Shown here: one piece after another, positions 17,217-25,286 of the stretch
How the letters are laid out: every line of letters begins with the position of its first letter
Numbering within the stretch: position 1 is the first letter of the stretch
Assembly: GCA_023251535.1 (NCBI GenBank)
Contig: JAHEYP010000003.1
Location: 62,001-126,000 of the forward strand
Source of the DNA: Bacteroidota bacterium
GTDB taxonomy: Bacteria; Bacteroidota; Bacteroidia; AKYH767-A; OLB10
Length of the DNA: 64,000 nucleotides
Direction of reading: 5' to 3'
Program-made: the position numbers and the translations under genes
The notes under the pieces: generated by a model
The model's database searches: none
Told to the model about the DNA's origin: nothing
Seen by the model: only the letters and a program-made list of their open reading frames with translations

Positions 17217-17244
17217 TTATTTATCGTAATATTGCGATAAATAA
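17217..17244. promoter_or_regulatory. 28-bp palindrome just upstream of the arsenite exporter
   Basis: Arms TTATTTATCG (17217-17226) and CGATAAATAA (17235-17244) are perfectly complementary. The 8-base centre TAATATTG is itself nearly palindromic, so all but one of the 14 base pairs match. It ends eight bases before the exporter ATG, where a repressor would block transcription. There is no T-tract, which argues against a terminator. Confidence 0.6.
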
Positions 17245-17252
17245 TATTTGGT

Positions 17253-18323
17253 ATGTCAGCTAATAATTGTGCTCCTGCAAATCAGCGAAAGCAGCTTGGA
17301 TTTTTAGATAGGTATTTAACCCTGTGGATATTTGCTGCCATGTTGGTGGGAGTTTTAATCGGTTATCTTAATAACGATTCAGCCGCCTTTATCAACTCAT
17401 TTTCAATAGGTACCACCAATATTCCAATTGCAGTTGGCTTGATTTTAATGATGTATCCTCCTTTCGCAAAAGTGAAATATGAGAAGTTGAAGGAAGTATT
17501 TAAGAATATTAAAATTTTGGGTATTTCATTGCTTATCAATTGGGTAATAGGACCGATATTGATGTTCTTTTTAGCTATCACTCTTCTACATGATTATCCT
17601 CATTACATGGTCGGATTAATATTAATCGGCCTTGCTCGTTGCATCGCAATGGTGATAGTATGGAATGAATTGGCTGAAGGGAGTAGGGAGTATGCTGCGG
17701 GATTAGTAGCGCTTAATAGTATATTCCAAGTCGTTTTTTATAGCATTTATGCCTATCTATTCGTGACGATTTTGCCGCCTTTCTTTGGTATTACCAGCGT
17801 TGAAGTAAATATCTCGATGGGGCAGATTGCCGAAAGTGTAGCTATCTATTTAGGATTACCATTTGTTATGGGATTTGTTACACGGTTTTTCCTCTTAAAA
17901 GTTAAAGGCGAAGATTGGTATAATTCAGAGTTTATTCCGAAGGTTAGTCCGATAACTTTAGTCGCACTCCTTTTTACAATTTTAGTTATGTTTAGTTTGA
18001 AAGGAGATTTGATTATTCAAATTCCTTTTGATGTTCTTCGTATAGCCATACCGTTAGTAATATATTTCATTCTAATGTTTGTTTTTTCTTTCCTCATTGC
18101 CAAACGAATGGGAGCCGACTATAGCACTAATACAGCAATAGCATTTACTGCGACAGGAAATAATTTCGAACTTGCCATTGCAGTATCTATTGCAGTATTC
18201 GGAATAAATTCAGGTGAGGCTTTTGCCGGAGTTATTGGCCCATTGGTTGAAGTTCCGGCCTTAATAGCATTGGTAAATTTGGCCTTCTATTTTAGAGGGA
18301 AATTGTATAAAAACAATATTTAG
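17253..18323 (+). CDS. acr3: ACR3-family arsenite efflux transporter
   Basis: A 356-residue inner-membrane protein with about 10 helices that exports arsenite using the proton gradient. It matches ACR3 (not ArsB) in length and in the helix with the essential cysteine, [19 protein letters not shown] (Cys130), and in the later [18 protein letters not shown] segment. No arsR, arsC or arsM is adjacent, so it is a stand-alone gene; the palindrome in front of it could be the site of a regulator encoded elsewhere. Confidence 0.9.
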   Translation: MSANNCAPANQRKQLGFLDRYLTLWIFAAMLVGVLIGYLNNDSAAFINSFSIGTTNIPIAVGLILMMYPPFAKVKYEKLKEVFKNIKILGISLLINWVIGPILMFFLAITLLHDYPHYMVGLILIGLARCIAMVIVWNELAEGSREYAAGLVALNSIFQVVFYSIYAYLFVTILPPFFGITSVEVNISMGQIAESVAIYLGLPFVMGFVTRFFLLKVKGEDWYNSEFIPKVSPITLVALLFTILVMFSLKGDLIIQIPFDVLRIAIPLVIYFILMFVFSFLIAKRMGADYSTNTAIAFTATGNNFELAIAVSIAVFGINSGEAFAGVIGPLVEVPALIALVNLAFYFRGKLYKNNI

Positions 18324-18460
18324 AAGGATTCTAAACTGATGAAATCCGTACCACTTATTCTGTTTAATTGAAAATATGAGTTATATTTGATTTTACAGGA
18401 GTGCCAGGGATCAATGATCTACATAGCATTTTTGCTTTTTAACCTTCACCTAAAAGCTAA

Positions 18461-18799
18461 ATGACTATGGAACCTCAATTAAAAGAGTGCTATAATCGAG
18501 CACTGAATTATTACAATCAAGGTTATATTTCACACGAGATACACGAAATGCTTAAAAAGGAAGGCGTGGCAGAGCATCTTCTTGCAGAAACTATGTGTAA
18601 TTTAAAGCTCACCATTTACAAGAAAAGAAAAAGTAAAGGTGTTGCTATTGGTGCAATTGGCGGGATAATGCTATTACTTGGATTTGTAGTTTCAGTAATT
18701 ATGTTTCGCAGTGGATATGAGTATGAAATATTCATGTACGGTTTTACCTCAATTGGGACTATTCTCCTTTGTTGGGGAGGATATGAAGTTTTGCATTAA
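18461..18799 (+). CDS. Small hypothetical protein with two C-terminal membrane helices
   Basis: A 112-residue protein I do not recognise. Residues 1-55 are soluble and helical (YNRALNYYNQGYISHEIHEMLKKEGV resembles a small helix-turn-helix or TPR-like repeat), followed by a basic KKRKSK stretch and two hydrophobic helices (about 60-80 and 90-110). The second Met (residue 3) is an alternative start. There are no close neighbours on the same strand besides acr3, 137 bases upstream. Confidence 0.6.
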   Translation: MTMEPQLKECYNRALNYYNQGYISHEIHEMLKKEGVAEHLLAETMCNLKLTIYKKRKSKGVAIGAIGGIMLLLGFVVSVIMFRSGYEYEIFMYGFTSIGTILLCWGGYEVLH

Positions 18800-18854
18800 T
18801 TGATATGAAATTTTGCCATTCGTTCGTTTAGCCTAATCTATCTCTCATTGGTTG

Positions 18855-19394
18855 CTAAAAGCTGTCAATAATTTTATCTTCAAATCTTCTTTTCATATAT
18901 TTCAACTTAGGCTCAATAACGAATATACTGTAACCGCTTTCGCGATTGAACTTGTAGAAATTTTGATGCAGAGGTTCCGCAGGGTAAAACTGTTTGTATT
19001 CCGAAACTTCAGTAACGATTGGATTTAAATATTGAGTCTTGCATTGATCGATTATCTCGAAAGCCAATTTTCGTTGGTCATCGTGGTGATGAAGGATGAT
19101 AGATCGGAAATGCGTTCCTTTATCGGGGCCTTGAGCATTAAGTGTGGTAGGATCATGTGAGGTGAAGAAAATATTCAATAAGTCGACATAAGTTATTAGT
19201 TCGGGATTATAGATAAGTTGAACTACTTGTGCATGTCCTGTCTTGCCTGAACATATATCCATGTAAGTTGGATTTTCGGTATTTCCTCCAGAATAGCCAC
19301 TGATGCAATTTTCAACACCTTTTACGTTTCTAAAAATGGAGTCAATACACCAAAAGCTACCTCCCCCAAAGGTTGCAAATTCTTTATTATGCAT
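18855..19394 (-). CDS. MsrA-family protein with substituted active site (probable pseudoenzyme)
   Basis: A 179-residue homologue of peptide methionine-S-sulfoxide reductase A, with the full family fold: the GGG-FWC loop, SGYSGG, NPTYMDICSG, TGHAxVVQL and SHDPTT motifs. However, the catalytic cysteine of GCFW is Ser13 (codon AGC), the catalytic glutamate of TGHAE is Gln56 (codon CAA), and the second active-site tyrosine is Phe96 (GTHFRS). Tyr44 and Asp91 are kept. No usual resolving cysteine is seen near the C-terminus. The frame is intact, so it is not a decayed gene. Canonical reductase activity is unlikely; it may bind methionine sulfoxide or do something else. It starts 20 bases after a DUF417-like gene. 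Confidence 0.8.
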   Translation of the reverse strand: MHNKEFATFGGGSFWCIDSIFRNVKGVENCISGYSGGNTENPTYMDICSGKTGHAQVVQLIYNPELITYVDLLNIFFTSHDPTTLNAQGPDKGTHFRSIILHHHDDQRKLAFEIIDQCKTQYLNPIVTEVSEYKQFYPAEPLHQNFYKFNRESGYSIFVIEPKLKYMKRRFEDKIIDSF

Positions 19395-19414
19395 TATAAT
19401 GTTATGAGTTGTAT

Positions 19415-19870
19415 TTAATTTTCTTGATTGGTGATCATATATCCAAAAAGAAGTAATCCTATGCCTAATAAAGTGAAATCCTTAATTAGTAAGGCGTTTT
19501 TAAACAAAGCTTCGGATGCTAAGTTTGCATGTTGAGTTACGTGACTAAATGAAAGTGTTGTTGCAAACAAAATGGTATTCATTGAAATTCCGAGCAATGC
19601 TTTGGTTTTACTCTTGTAATAATAATAAAGTAGATATCCGCTGAGAATTTCAATAGTGCCAAATAATATAACGGTTATGTTGTGGCCTAGTTGATATGAT
19701 ACTTTGGTTAATATTGTATCAGAACACAGTATTTCACTGAACAGTCCATTATTTCTGTTTATAAGAAAAAACAATCCGAAACATATATGAAATGTTCCGA
19801 TTATTGCCAGTGTTATAAAAAGTGAAATAGATAAATTTCTCCTCCAATTTATAATAGATAAAGAGCTCAT
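19415..19870 (-). CDS. Membrane protein, DUF417/RclC (YkgB)-like
   Basis: A 151-residue inner-membrane protein with four predicted helices. The pattern FGTIEILSGYLL, then TTLSF-HVT, then LLIKDFTLLGIGLLLFG parallels the VVEVIIG, TLSFLITTPE and LVLKDTLMLAGA segments of YkgB (RclC), a member of the reactive-chlorine resistance regulon in Escherichia coli. It is directly upstream of the MsrA-like gene and downstream of an AraC regulator, which fits an oxidant-response role. DoxX-type proteins are an alternative assignment. Confidence 0.6.
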   Translation of the reverse strand: MSSLSIINWRRNLSISLFITLAIIGTFHICFGLFFLINRNNGLFSEILCSDTILTKVSYQLGHNITVILFGTIEILSGYLLYYYYKSKTKALLGISMNTILFATTLSFSHVTQHANLASEALFKNALLIKDFTLLGIGLLLFGYMITNQEN

Positions 19871-19927
19871 TTTTTGAATTAGTTATTTGCAATAATATCT
19901 CTCGAGAAGCTAAAAGATTAATTATTT

Positions 19928-20176
19928 TTAGACTCCGAATTCTCGATTTTTTACCGAATAGAATATTTTCCCATTATTTCTATTCTCTATTACATATATT
20001 ATGCCGAAATTATACTTAAAAACTTGTTTTGTGTTTGTTGGAAATTCCTTTCTCATTGTTAATTGTTCCAGATAAAATATGATAAAAATCATGCCAATAA
20101 CTAACAAATTTGCATGATATTCCCATTTGTTTTGAGGCAAATAATAAATCGGATCTATTTGTCTGAATACAGGCAC
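19928..20176 (-). CDS. Hypothetical small membrane protein, start uncertain, possibly truncated
   Basis: The frame has 82 residues from a GTG at 20176 with one membrane helix (ANLLVIGMIFIIFYLEQ). The frame is open further upstream to 20275 and reads protein-like (TNNDQYFFRNN, then FCESYVPVFRQIDPIYYLP) but has no ATG. It may therefore be a gene that lost its start, or one with an unusual start. Not recognised. It sits between the AraC regulator and the DUF417-like gene on the same strand. Confidence 0.35.
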   Translation of the reverse strand: MPVFRQIDPIYYLPQNKWEYHANLLVIGMIFIIFYLEQLTMRKEFPTNTKQVFKYNFGIIYVIENRNNGKIFYSVKNREFGV

Positions 20177-20313
20177 ATAGCTTTCACAAAACTTTTGGAT
20201 GTTTTGTTGTGAATTGTTCCTGAAAAAATATTGATCGTTGTTAGTAAATGTCAGGATTGACCTATATCCTTTACGTTAAAAGAAGGATAAAATTATAAGT
20301 CAAATCTCAATCT

Positions 20314-21156
20314 TTATGCTTCTGCTTTTGAAGAGGTATTCTCTCGATATTGAGAAGGTGAAACTCCTTCTCTAGTTTTGAAAAAGTGGCTAAATGCTTG
20401 CAAGTCGTTAAAGTTCATTTCGCTCGCAATTTCTTGAATTGGAGCCGTCGTAAATGTTAACATTCGCTTGGCTTCCAACATTTTTCTATCATTAATAATT
20501 TGCAATGGAGTTTTGTCGATATGTTGCGTAAATAAATTTGAAAGTGTTTTCGGTGATTTATTCAATAGTGAAGCATATTCCGAAACTTTATGTAGTGTTT
20601 TAAAGTTTTTTTCTACCAAGTAGTTAAATTCTCTTATTAAGGCTAGACTTGAATTGTCTACTGGGAGATTTAAGTTATTGTTTTTATACACTCTAATACT
20701 TAAAATCAAGAATCGCTTAAGCAGTGTTTGAAGAATGTCAAGCGTGAAATTGTCACGTTCTTTTATTTCCATTAAAAAACTTTCCCAAATAAAGTTAAAC
20801 TGCTCTTTACGTTCGATGGGGATGGCAATTTTAGGGATATCGGATGCTCCATAAAATAACATTCCTTTACATCCGATATCGTCGTCGTGGTTCTCTAAAC
20901 AATAGAAATGTCGATTAAATTGAATTAAGTTTAGCTTTTCAAAGCAGAAATTTTCGATTTGATGGTACTCGGTGATAAAGATAATATTGTCGGTTTCAAT
21001 TTTGATGGATTGCTTGTCAATATTAAAGTGCGCAGGATTGCCTCTGTTCCAGATTATGCAGAGTCCCTTTCGAAACTCTTTGTCGAATATATGTCTCTGC
21101 TCCGGGAGTATTTCGGATACAAAGATTGTTTCTTCGTGTTGTCCTATAAATTTCAT
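20314..21156 (-). CDS. AraC-family transcriptional regulator
   Basis: A 280-residue DNA-binding protein. The C-terminal 100 residues hold two helix-turn-helix units: VSEYASLLNKSPKTLSNLFTQ and IQEIASEMNFNDLQAFSHFFKTREGVSPSQYR, the second being the family signature. The N-terminal 170 residues look like a cupin-type sensing domain with Cys residues (FCLEN and IGCKG regions). It is upstream of, and on the same strand as, the DUF417-like and MsrA-like genes and probably controls them; autoregulation is likely but no operator was identified. Confidence 0.88.
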   Translation of the reverse strand: MKFIGQHEETIFVSEILPEQRHIFDKEFRKGLCIIWNRGNPAHFNIDKQSIKIETDNIIFITEYHQIENFCFEKLNLIQFNRHFYCLENHDDDIGCKGMLFYGASDIPKIAIPIERKEQFNFIWESFLMEIKERDNFTLDILQTLLKRFLILSIRVYKNNNLNLPVDNSSLALIREFNYLVEKNFKTLHKVSEYASLLNKSPKTLSNLFTQHIDKTPLQIINDRKMLEAKRMLTFTTAPIQEIASEMNFNDLQAFSHFFKTREGVSPSQYRENTSSKAEA

Positions 21157-21448
21157 AGTGATTGATTTTACTTGTTTAAATTTCCTTTGAGTTCAGATGG
21201 TCATTTTATCATAGGCAGAGTATGTGGATAGCTTCATTAGCGAAAATGTAAAATAAATTCGAATAATAAAATTTCTTTCCAGCTACCTATGTTTCAAACA
21301 ATAATGTGTTTTGTTTCTTTATTTGAACTTAAATGAGATATAAATCAAGTTATTGTGTTAGTTTGTTGAGTTGGTTCTTTGTTAAATTCCTTTGCTACTA
21401 GGATTTTTTGATGTATATATATTATGCTGAATGAGCATAATTAGCTGT

Positions 21449-21481
21449 TGATCGGGAAATATTTTTCCTGATCATATTTTT
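21449..21481 (+). terminator. Terminator-like hairpin with no plus-strand gene upstream
   Basis: TGATCGGGAAA (21449-21459) pairs with TTTCCTGATCA (21464-21474) over 11 positions with one G-T wobble, and TATTTTTT follows. The orientation is plus, but the nearest gene upstream is on the minus strand, so this hairpin may end an unseen small RNA. Confidence 0.55.
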
Positions 21482-21741
21482 TAATTTGGAGGTATGGAAT
21501 CTTGCTGTTTTTTTAATAGGATTTCAATGATCCTAATTTCACTTTCTTGCATCGATAATGTTTTTATCTCCTACCTTTATTTTATTTCCAAACTGATTAT
21601 TCTATTCAGTCATTTGTTTTTTGAACTATCTCGATTTCTGAATGGAAATTTTAATTTGATCTTCATCTTCCTTTATTTCTTCCATTTTTAAAGGCGACGC
21701 GCAGATTACAATAAGTGTGCCTAAATTTTTTATCTATGGCA

Positions 21742-21774
21742 CAAAAAAAAGGTGACGATTATTTTCGCCACCTT
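21742..21774 (-). terminator. Terminator of the arylsulfotransferase-like gene
   Basis: On the minus strand AAGGTGGCGA pairs with TCGTCACCTT (21765-21774 with 21749-21758, one G-T wobble) and is followed by eight T. It lies 24 bases past the stop of the gene at 21798. Confidence 0.8.
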
Positions 21775-21797
21775 ATATTGATGTAAATGATTGAAAT

Positions 21798-23492
21798 CTA
21801 ATCGGTAATAATTATTTTAAAAACATCTGCTTTGTTGTTACTTTGTTTAATCTGAACTGTGTAAATCCCCGAACCAAATTCTTTCAAGTTGATTTGGTAG
21901 ATGGTTTTGTTGTTAAGAATCTTCTTTCCCATCATATCAAATACTTCTAATTCAAATTGCTTTCCGCTATTTTCTAGTTCTGATATATTTACAATTCCTG
22001 ATGATGGATTTGGAAATACGTTAAATGTACTCTTAGTGTTTTCTTTAATTCCTGTTGCTGTTGTAAAATGATAGCCTTTTGAATATTGATAAACACAACC
22101 GTTATTGTCAGTAATTCTTACTAAATAGATTCCATCAAGAGTTGGAGTAATATTCTGATTTGTTTCTCCAGGAATTAATTGTCCGTTGAAATACCATTGA
22201 TAGGTAGTTGCAGGATCAGAACTTAATGTACCCACATTTTCTGTTATACTCGGTATTGATGGCGCCGCATTGTTTGTATAGCATTCCGAATATCTAAATG
22301 CTTTGGCAGAACTTCCTGATAATATTTTTGTCCAAATTAGTGTGCCACTTGAATCAAATTCCTTTATGTATCCAGATATACCCATGTTTATGAGAATATT
22401 TCCGTTAGGTAGTTGTTGTACACTTCCTTCATTACTGTTATATCCTCCCGATGCTTGTCGTTTGTTGTAAGTTGATGGCGTATATGCTGATCCTAATGTT
22501 ATTGAGTAATTATATCCATTTACAGGAGGCGTAAAGAAGTCTGCGCATGATGCCAATGTTGATATGCCTTGGTTGTTATATCCTGATAAATCGCCCGCAT
22601 TTGTATTTCCTTCTGGTACCCAATGAGCATTATGCACTACGTTGAAAATTTTTGTTCCTGCAGCACCATAGGCTCCAGGATTTCCCCAACGATACAAAAG
22701 ATCTCCTCCTTTTCCGGAATTTCCTCCCGAATGTGTTGCAGCCTCAGCAGTTGTAGTGCTATGATCTATAACATAAACTTCGCTTAAGTTATGCGAACTG
22801 AATGTTATTTGATCTAATATCGGATTGTAATCGACTCCATTCGCATGAAGCCAGTCTTTTGTTGAATTATAGTTGATGTTTAATAGTTCAGGATGATTGA
22901 TTATCGATGTTTGATAGTTTGCCGCCGATGAGTTTGTGTTTTGAACCAAATGATCCCAAGCGTGCCATTCCCATACTACTGTTCCTGTTGTTGCTCCTGT
23001 TGGTTGCACTTCTACAATTTTATCGGGCCACATAATTCCGCTATATGCACTGCATCCTGCTGCCGCTACTTCTGCTGCCGATTTGGATTCATATGCGATC
23101 ATTAGAACGTTGCCATTGGGCATCGGACAAATATCATGATGTGTGCAATACGTTGTTGTTGAATAAACATAGTCCCACAAAACATTTCCGGCATAATCCA
23201 ATTTTTGAACTTCACCTGATATCGGTCCTCCGGAAAATGAATTTCCTGCACGATTGATTGTTCTCCATAAATCTCCTCCAGGCATCATGTATGTAGAATA
23301 ACAATTGGTTTTACCTGCGTTGGTCCATGTATGATAGGGCGTTCCGTTAGTATCTACTAAAACGGCCGATGAATTATTTTTTAATCCGTAAAGTGTATAT
23401 CCAGGATATTGTTGGGCCTTTAAACTTCCACTTAGGATGATCATAAAGGCAATTAGGGTTGGGGTTAATTTCTTTTGTAACAGGGTTCTCAT
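21798..23492 (-). CDS. Secreted arylsulfotransferase-like protein with T9SS sorting domain
   Basis: 564 residues from the ATG at 23492, which begins a signal peptide (MRTLLQKKLTPTLIAFMIIL, cleavage near SLKAQ); the longer frame to 23558 adds residues unlike an export signal. Residues about 30-420 resemble the arylsulfotransferase (ASST) beta-propeller family: repeated GNVLWDYVY and GTLIWTK blades and conserved histidines in CTHHDICPMPNGNVLMI and VVHNAHWVPEGN. A Gly/Asn-rich blade pair follows, then a short Ig-like stretch (TYQWYFNGQLIPGE) and a type A C-terminal sorting domain (VFPNPSSGIVNIS, GIYTVQIKQ). It would be a cell-surface or released protein. Enzyme activity is unproven. Confidence 0.75.
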   Translation of the reverse strand: MRTLLQKKLTPTLIAFMIILSGSLKAQQYPGYTLYGLKNNSSAVLVDTNGTPYHTWTNAGKTNCYSTYMMPGGDLWRTINRAGNSFSGGPISGEVQKLDYAGNVLWDYVYSTTTYCTHHDICPMPNGNVLMIAYESKSAAEVAAAGCSAYSGIMWPDKIVEVQPTGATTGTVVWEWHAWDHLVQNTNSSAANYQTSIINHPELLNINYNSTKDWLHANGVDYNPILDQITFSSHNLSEVYVIDHSTTTAEAATHSGGNSGKGGDLLYRWGNPGAYGAAGTKIFNVVHNAHWVPEGNTNAGDLSGYNNQGISTLASCADFFTPPVNGYNYSITLGSAYTPSTYNKRQASGGYNSNEGSVQQLPNGNILINMGISGYIKEFDSSGTLIWTKILSGSSAKAFRYSECYTNNAAPSIPSITENVGTLSSDPATTYQWYFNGQLIPGETNQNITPTLDGIYLVRITDNNGCVYQYSKGYHFTTATGIKENTKSTFNVFPNPSSGIVNISELENSGKQFELEVFDMMGKKILNNKTIYQINLKEFGSGIYTVQIKQSNNKADVFKIIITD

Positions 23493-23676
23493 GGTTATTA
23501 TTTCTGCTGATATACAATATTGGATAAAACAATCTAAACTATCAATTTTTAAGGACAAAGTATTGGTTTTTGTAGGTTAATTTTAGATTTCTTCTTAAAT
23601 AATGGGTCTGATTAATAGCAAACTCCTAAAAGTTTGTTGCTTCGAACATAAAAGAATTTTACCTTTGGATGTAATC

Positions 23677-23686
23677 ATGGGGGAGG
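23677..23686 (+). promoter_or_regulatory. Shine-Dalgarno sequence of the histidine kinase gene
   Basis: TGGGGGAGG ends seven bases before the ATG at 23694. Strong Shine-Dalgarno sequences are rare in this window, and it supports choosing 23694 over the in-frame ATG at 23727. Confidence 0.5.
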
Positions 23687-23693
23687 TTAATTT

Positions 23694-25247
23694 ATGCTAA
23701 TCAATGTTCGGATACGCGGTCTCGTTATGGGACTGTTTTCGCTAATTGTCTGCATAAATATTTGTTTAGCTCAAGTCCCGGCTGAGCATCTTTCTGTTTG
23801 GCTTAGAGCCGATAAAAATGTGATTATCGACAGGGATTCTGTTTTGCAATGGAATGATTGCAGCGCGAATCAAGTGACGACATTTTCTGTGATGCAGTTG
23901 AAGCCTTTGTTTGTTTCCAACGCTATCAATGGTAAACCTGCTGTTCGCTTTAATGGTCGAAATAATGGTTTGTTAAGCACTCAACCAATTAACAGTTTTG
24001 AGAAACTAAGAGGTACTATCATCATAGTGATGAAAACTAATGGCAGAAGCTATCAGTCGAGTGTAGGTTCCGGAAATGTTTTGTCGACTTATATTGGAAA
24101 TGGGATGGCCTGGCAGTTTAGTTCTACTACTACTAAGTTTTCCTTTTATGATGGTAATGGAGGAGAAGGTACCCAAGTTGGACTTGGGACACCTAGCGAT
24201 TGGTGTATTACATCTTTAGTTAGGATAGAAGATACACTAGTCGATTTTTATTTTAATGGTAGAGTTCAAAATAATTTCCCTGTTAAGGGCATCCCTTCAA
24301 CAATCAATACACTGAAAATCGGATATAATGGATCTAAGTCTTTAAATCCATCTGCTGTAACTGAAGTGTTTAATGGCGATATCGCGGAAATTCTGATATA
24401 CGATATTGCGCTCTCAGAAGATCAATTAGCATCATTGCATGACTACCTTTTTAATAAATATGCAATTAATCAAGCTCCAAAACCATATTACCAGCAGTTT
24501 TGGTTTTATGCATTAATCGGACTAATTATAGTGCTTATGATTTTATTGATTTGGAAGTTTAACCAAACGAGAAAAATTAAAAAGCAATTAGCCATACTTG
24601 CAGTCCAACAAGCATTAGATAAGGAAAGAAAGCGTATAGCCGGTGATATGCACGATGAAATTGGTAGTGGTATAAGCAGAATTGCTTTACTTACTCAGGT
24701 GTTAAAGCAGCAGATCAAGGATGAAAATTTACATGGCAATCTCGATAAATTAAAATCAATTTCACAAGATCTAGGAGGGCAGTTAAATGAAATGATTTGG
24801 AGTGTTAATCCGGAACAAGATAAACTCGATCGCTTGTTAGGTTATATTCGATATTATGTCGTAGAGCTGATGGAAGAAAATAATATCAATGTCTCAATCG
24901 ATTTCCCTGATGTTGTTAATGATAAAAATATTCTACCAGATTTTAGAATGCATTTGTTCTATATTACGAAGGAATCGGTTAATAATGCGCTTAAATATTC
25001 TGGAACTGATAAACTTGAGATGTATTTTAGAATCGATGAGAATGATAATTTTTATTTCTCTATAAAGGATTTCGGTAAAGGATTTGATCCTGAAAATGTA
25101 CGTGCTTTTAGCAATGGATTATCCTCACTTAAAAATAGAGCTAAGACAATTGGATGTGAGTTAGAAATAGTAACTGAGCTTGGAAAAGGTACTGAAATAC
25201 GAGTTTCTGGTATAGTTAAATACTACGAAAGTAGTAGTGTGGGGTAG
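23694..25247 (+). CDS. Sensor histidine kinase with LamG-like periplasmic domain
   Basis: A 517-residue membrane kinase. A signal sequence (to about residue 27) is followed by a concanavalin/LamG-like domain (about 30-255: VWLRADKNV, the GKPAVRFNGRNNGL strand, FYFNGR, and the C-terminal GDIAEILIYDIALSEDQ signature). One membrane helix follows (264-285), then a HisKA_3 dimerisation domain with the phospho-acceptor His320 in GDMHDEIGSGI, and a HATPase_c domain (NNALKYSG N-box, DFGKGFDP G1 box, GKGTEI). The response-regulator gene 39 bases downstream is the partner. The LamG-type sensor suggests binding of a carbohydrate or other surface ligand; this is inference. Confidence 0.88.
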   Translation: MLINVRIRGLVMGLFSLIVCINICLAQVPAEHLSVWLRADKNVIIDRDSVLQWNDCSANQVTTFSVMQLKPLFVSNAINGKPAVRFNGRNNGLLSTQPINSFEKLRGTIIIVMKTNGRSYQSSVGSGNVLSTYIGNGMAWQFSSTTTKFSFYDGNGGEGTQVGLGTPSDWCITSLVRIEDTLVDFYFNGRVQNNFPVKGIPSTINTLKIGYNGSKSLNPSAVTEVFNGDIAEILIYDIALSEDQLASLHDYLFNKYAINQAPKPYYQQFWFYALIGLIIVLMILLIWKFNQTRKIKKQLAILAVQQALDKERKRIAGDMHDEIGSGISRIALLTQVLKQQIKDENLHGNLDKLKSISQDLGGQLNEMIWSVNPEQDKLDRLLGYIRYYVVELMEENNINVSIDFPDVVNDKNILPDFRMHLFYITKESVNNALKYSGTDKLEMYFRIDENDNFYFSIKDFGKGFDPENVRAFSNGLSSLKNRAKTIGCELEIVTELGKGTEIRVSGIVKYYESSSVG

Positions 25248-25286
25248 ATAATTAGCTGTTACATTTGTCGTAGAAAAATCAAAATT

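Larger units (their letters stand above)
21157..21797. other. 641-bp intergenic region with two hairpins and no convincing gene
   Basis: Very AT-rich. It contains a 7-bp hairpin TTATGCT/AGCATAA (21422-21440), the plus-strand terminator-like hairpin at 21449-21481 and the minus-strand terminator at 21742-21774. A 65-codon frame at 21494-21691 is dominated by Phe, Leu, Ile and Ser and looks like chance. Confidence 0.6.

Noticed and set aside
17217-17244. Palindrome before acr3 as a terminator for an upstream transcript
   Set aside because: No T-tract on either strand and no gene transcribed towards it on the plus strand.
18855-19394. Sec or Cys at the MsrA active site through recoding or misreading
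   Set aside because: The codon is AGC, an ordinary Ser codon, not TGA, and no SECIS-like hairpin is needed or seen.
21494-21691. 65-codon plus-strand frame preceded by GGAGG
   Set aside because: The purine stretch is only one base from the ATG, and the composition (Phe, Leu, Ile, Ser) is what random AT-rich sequence gives.
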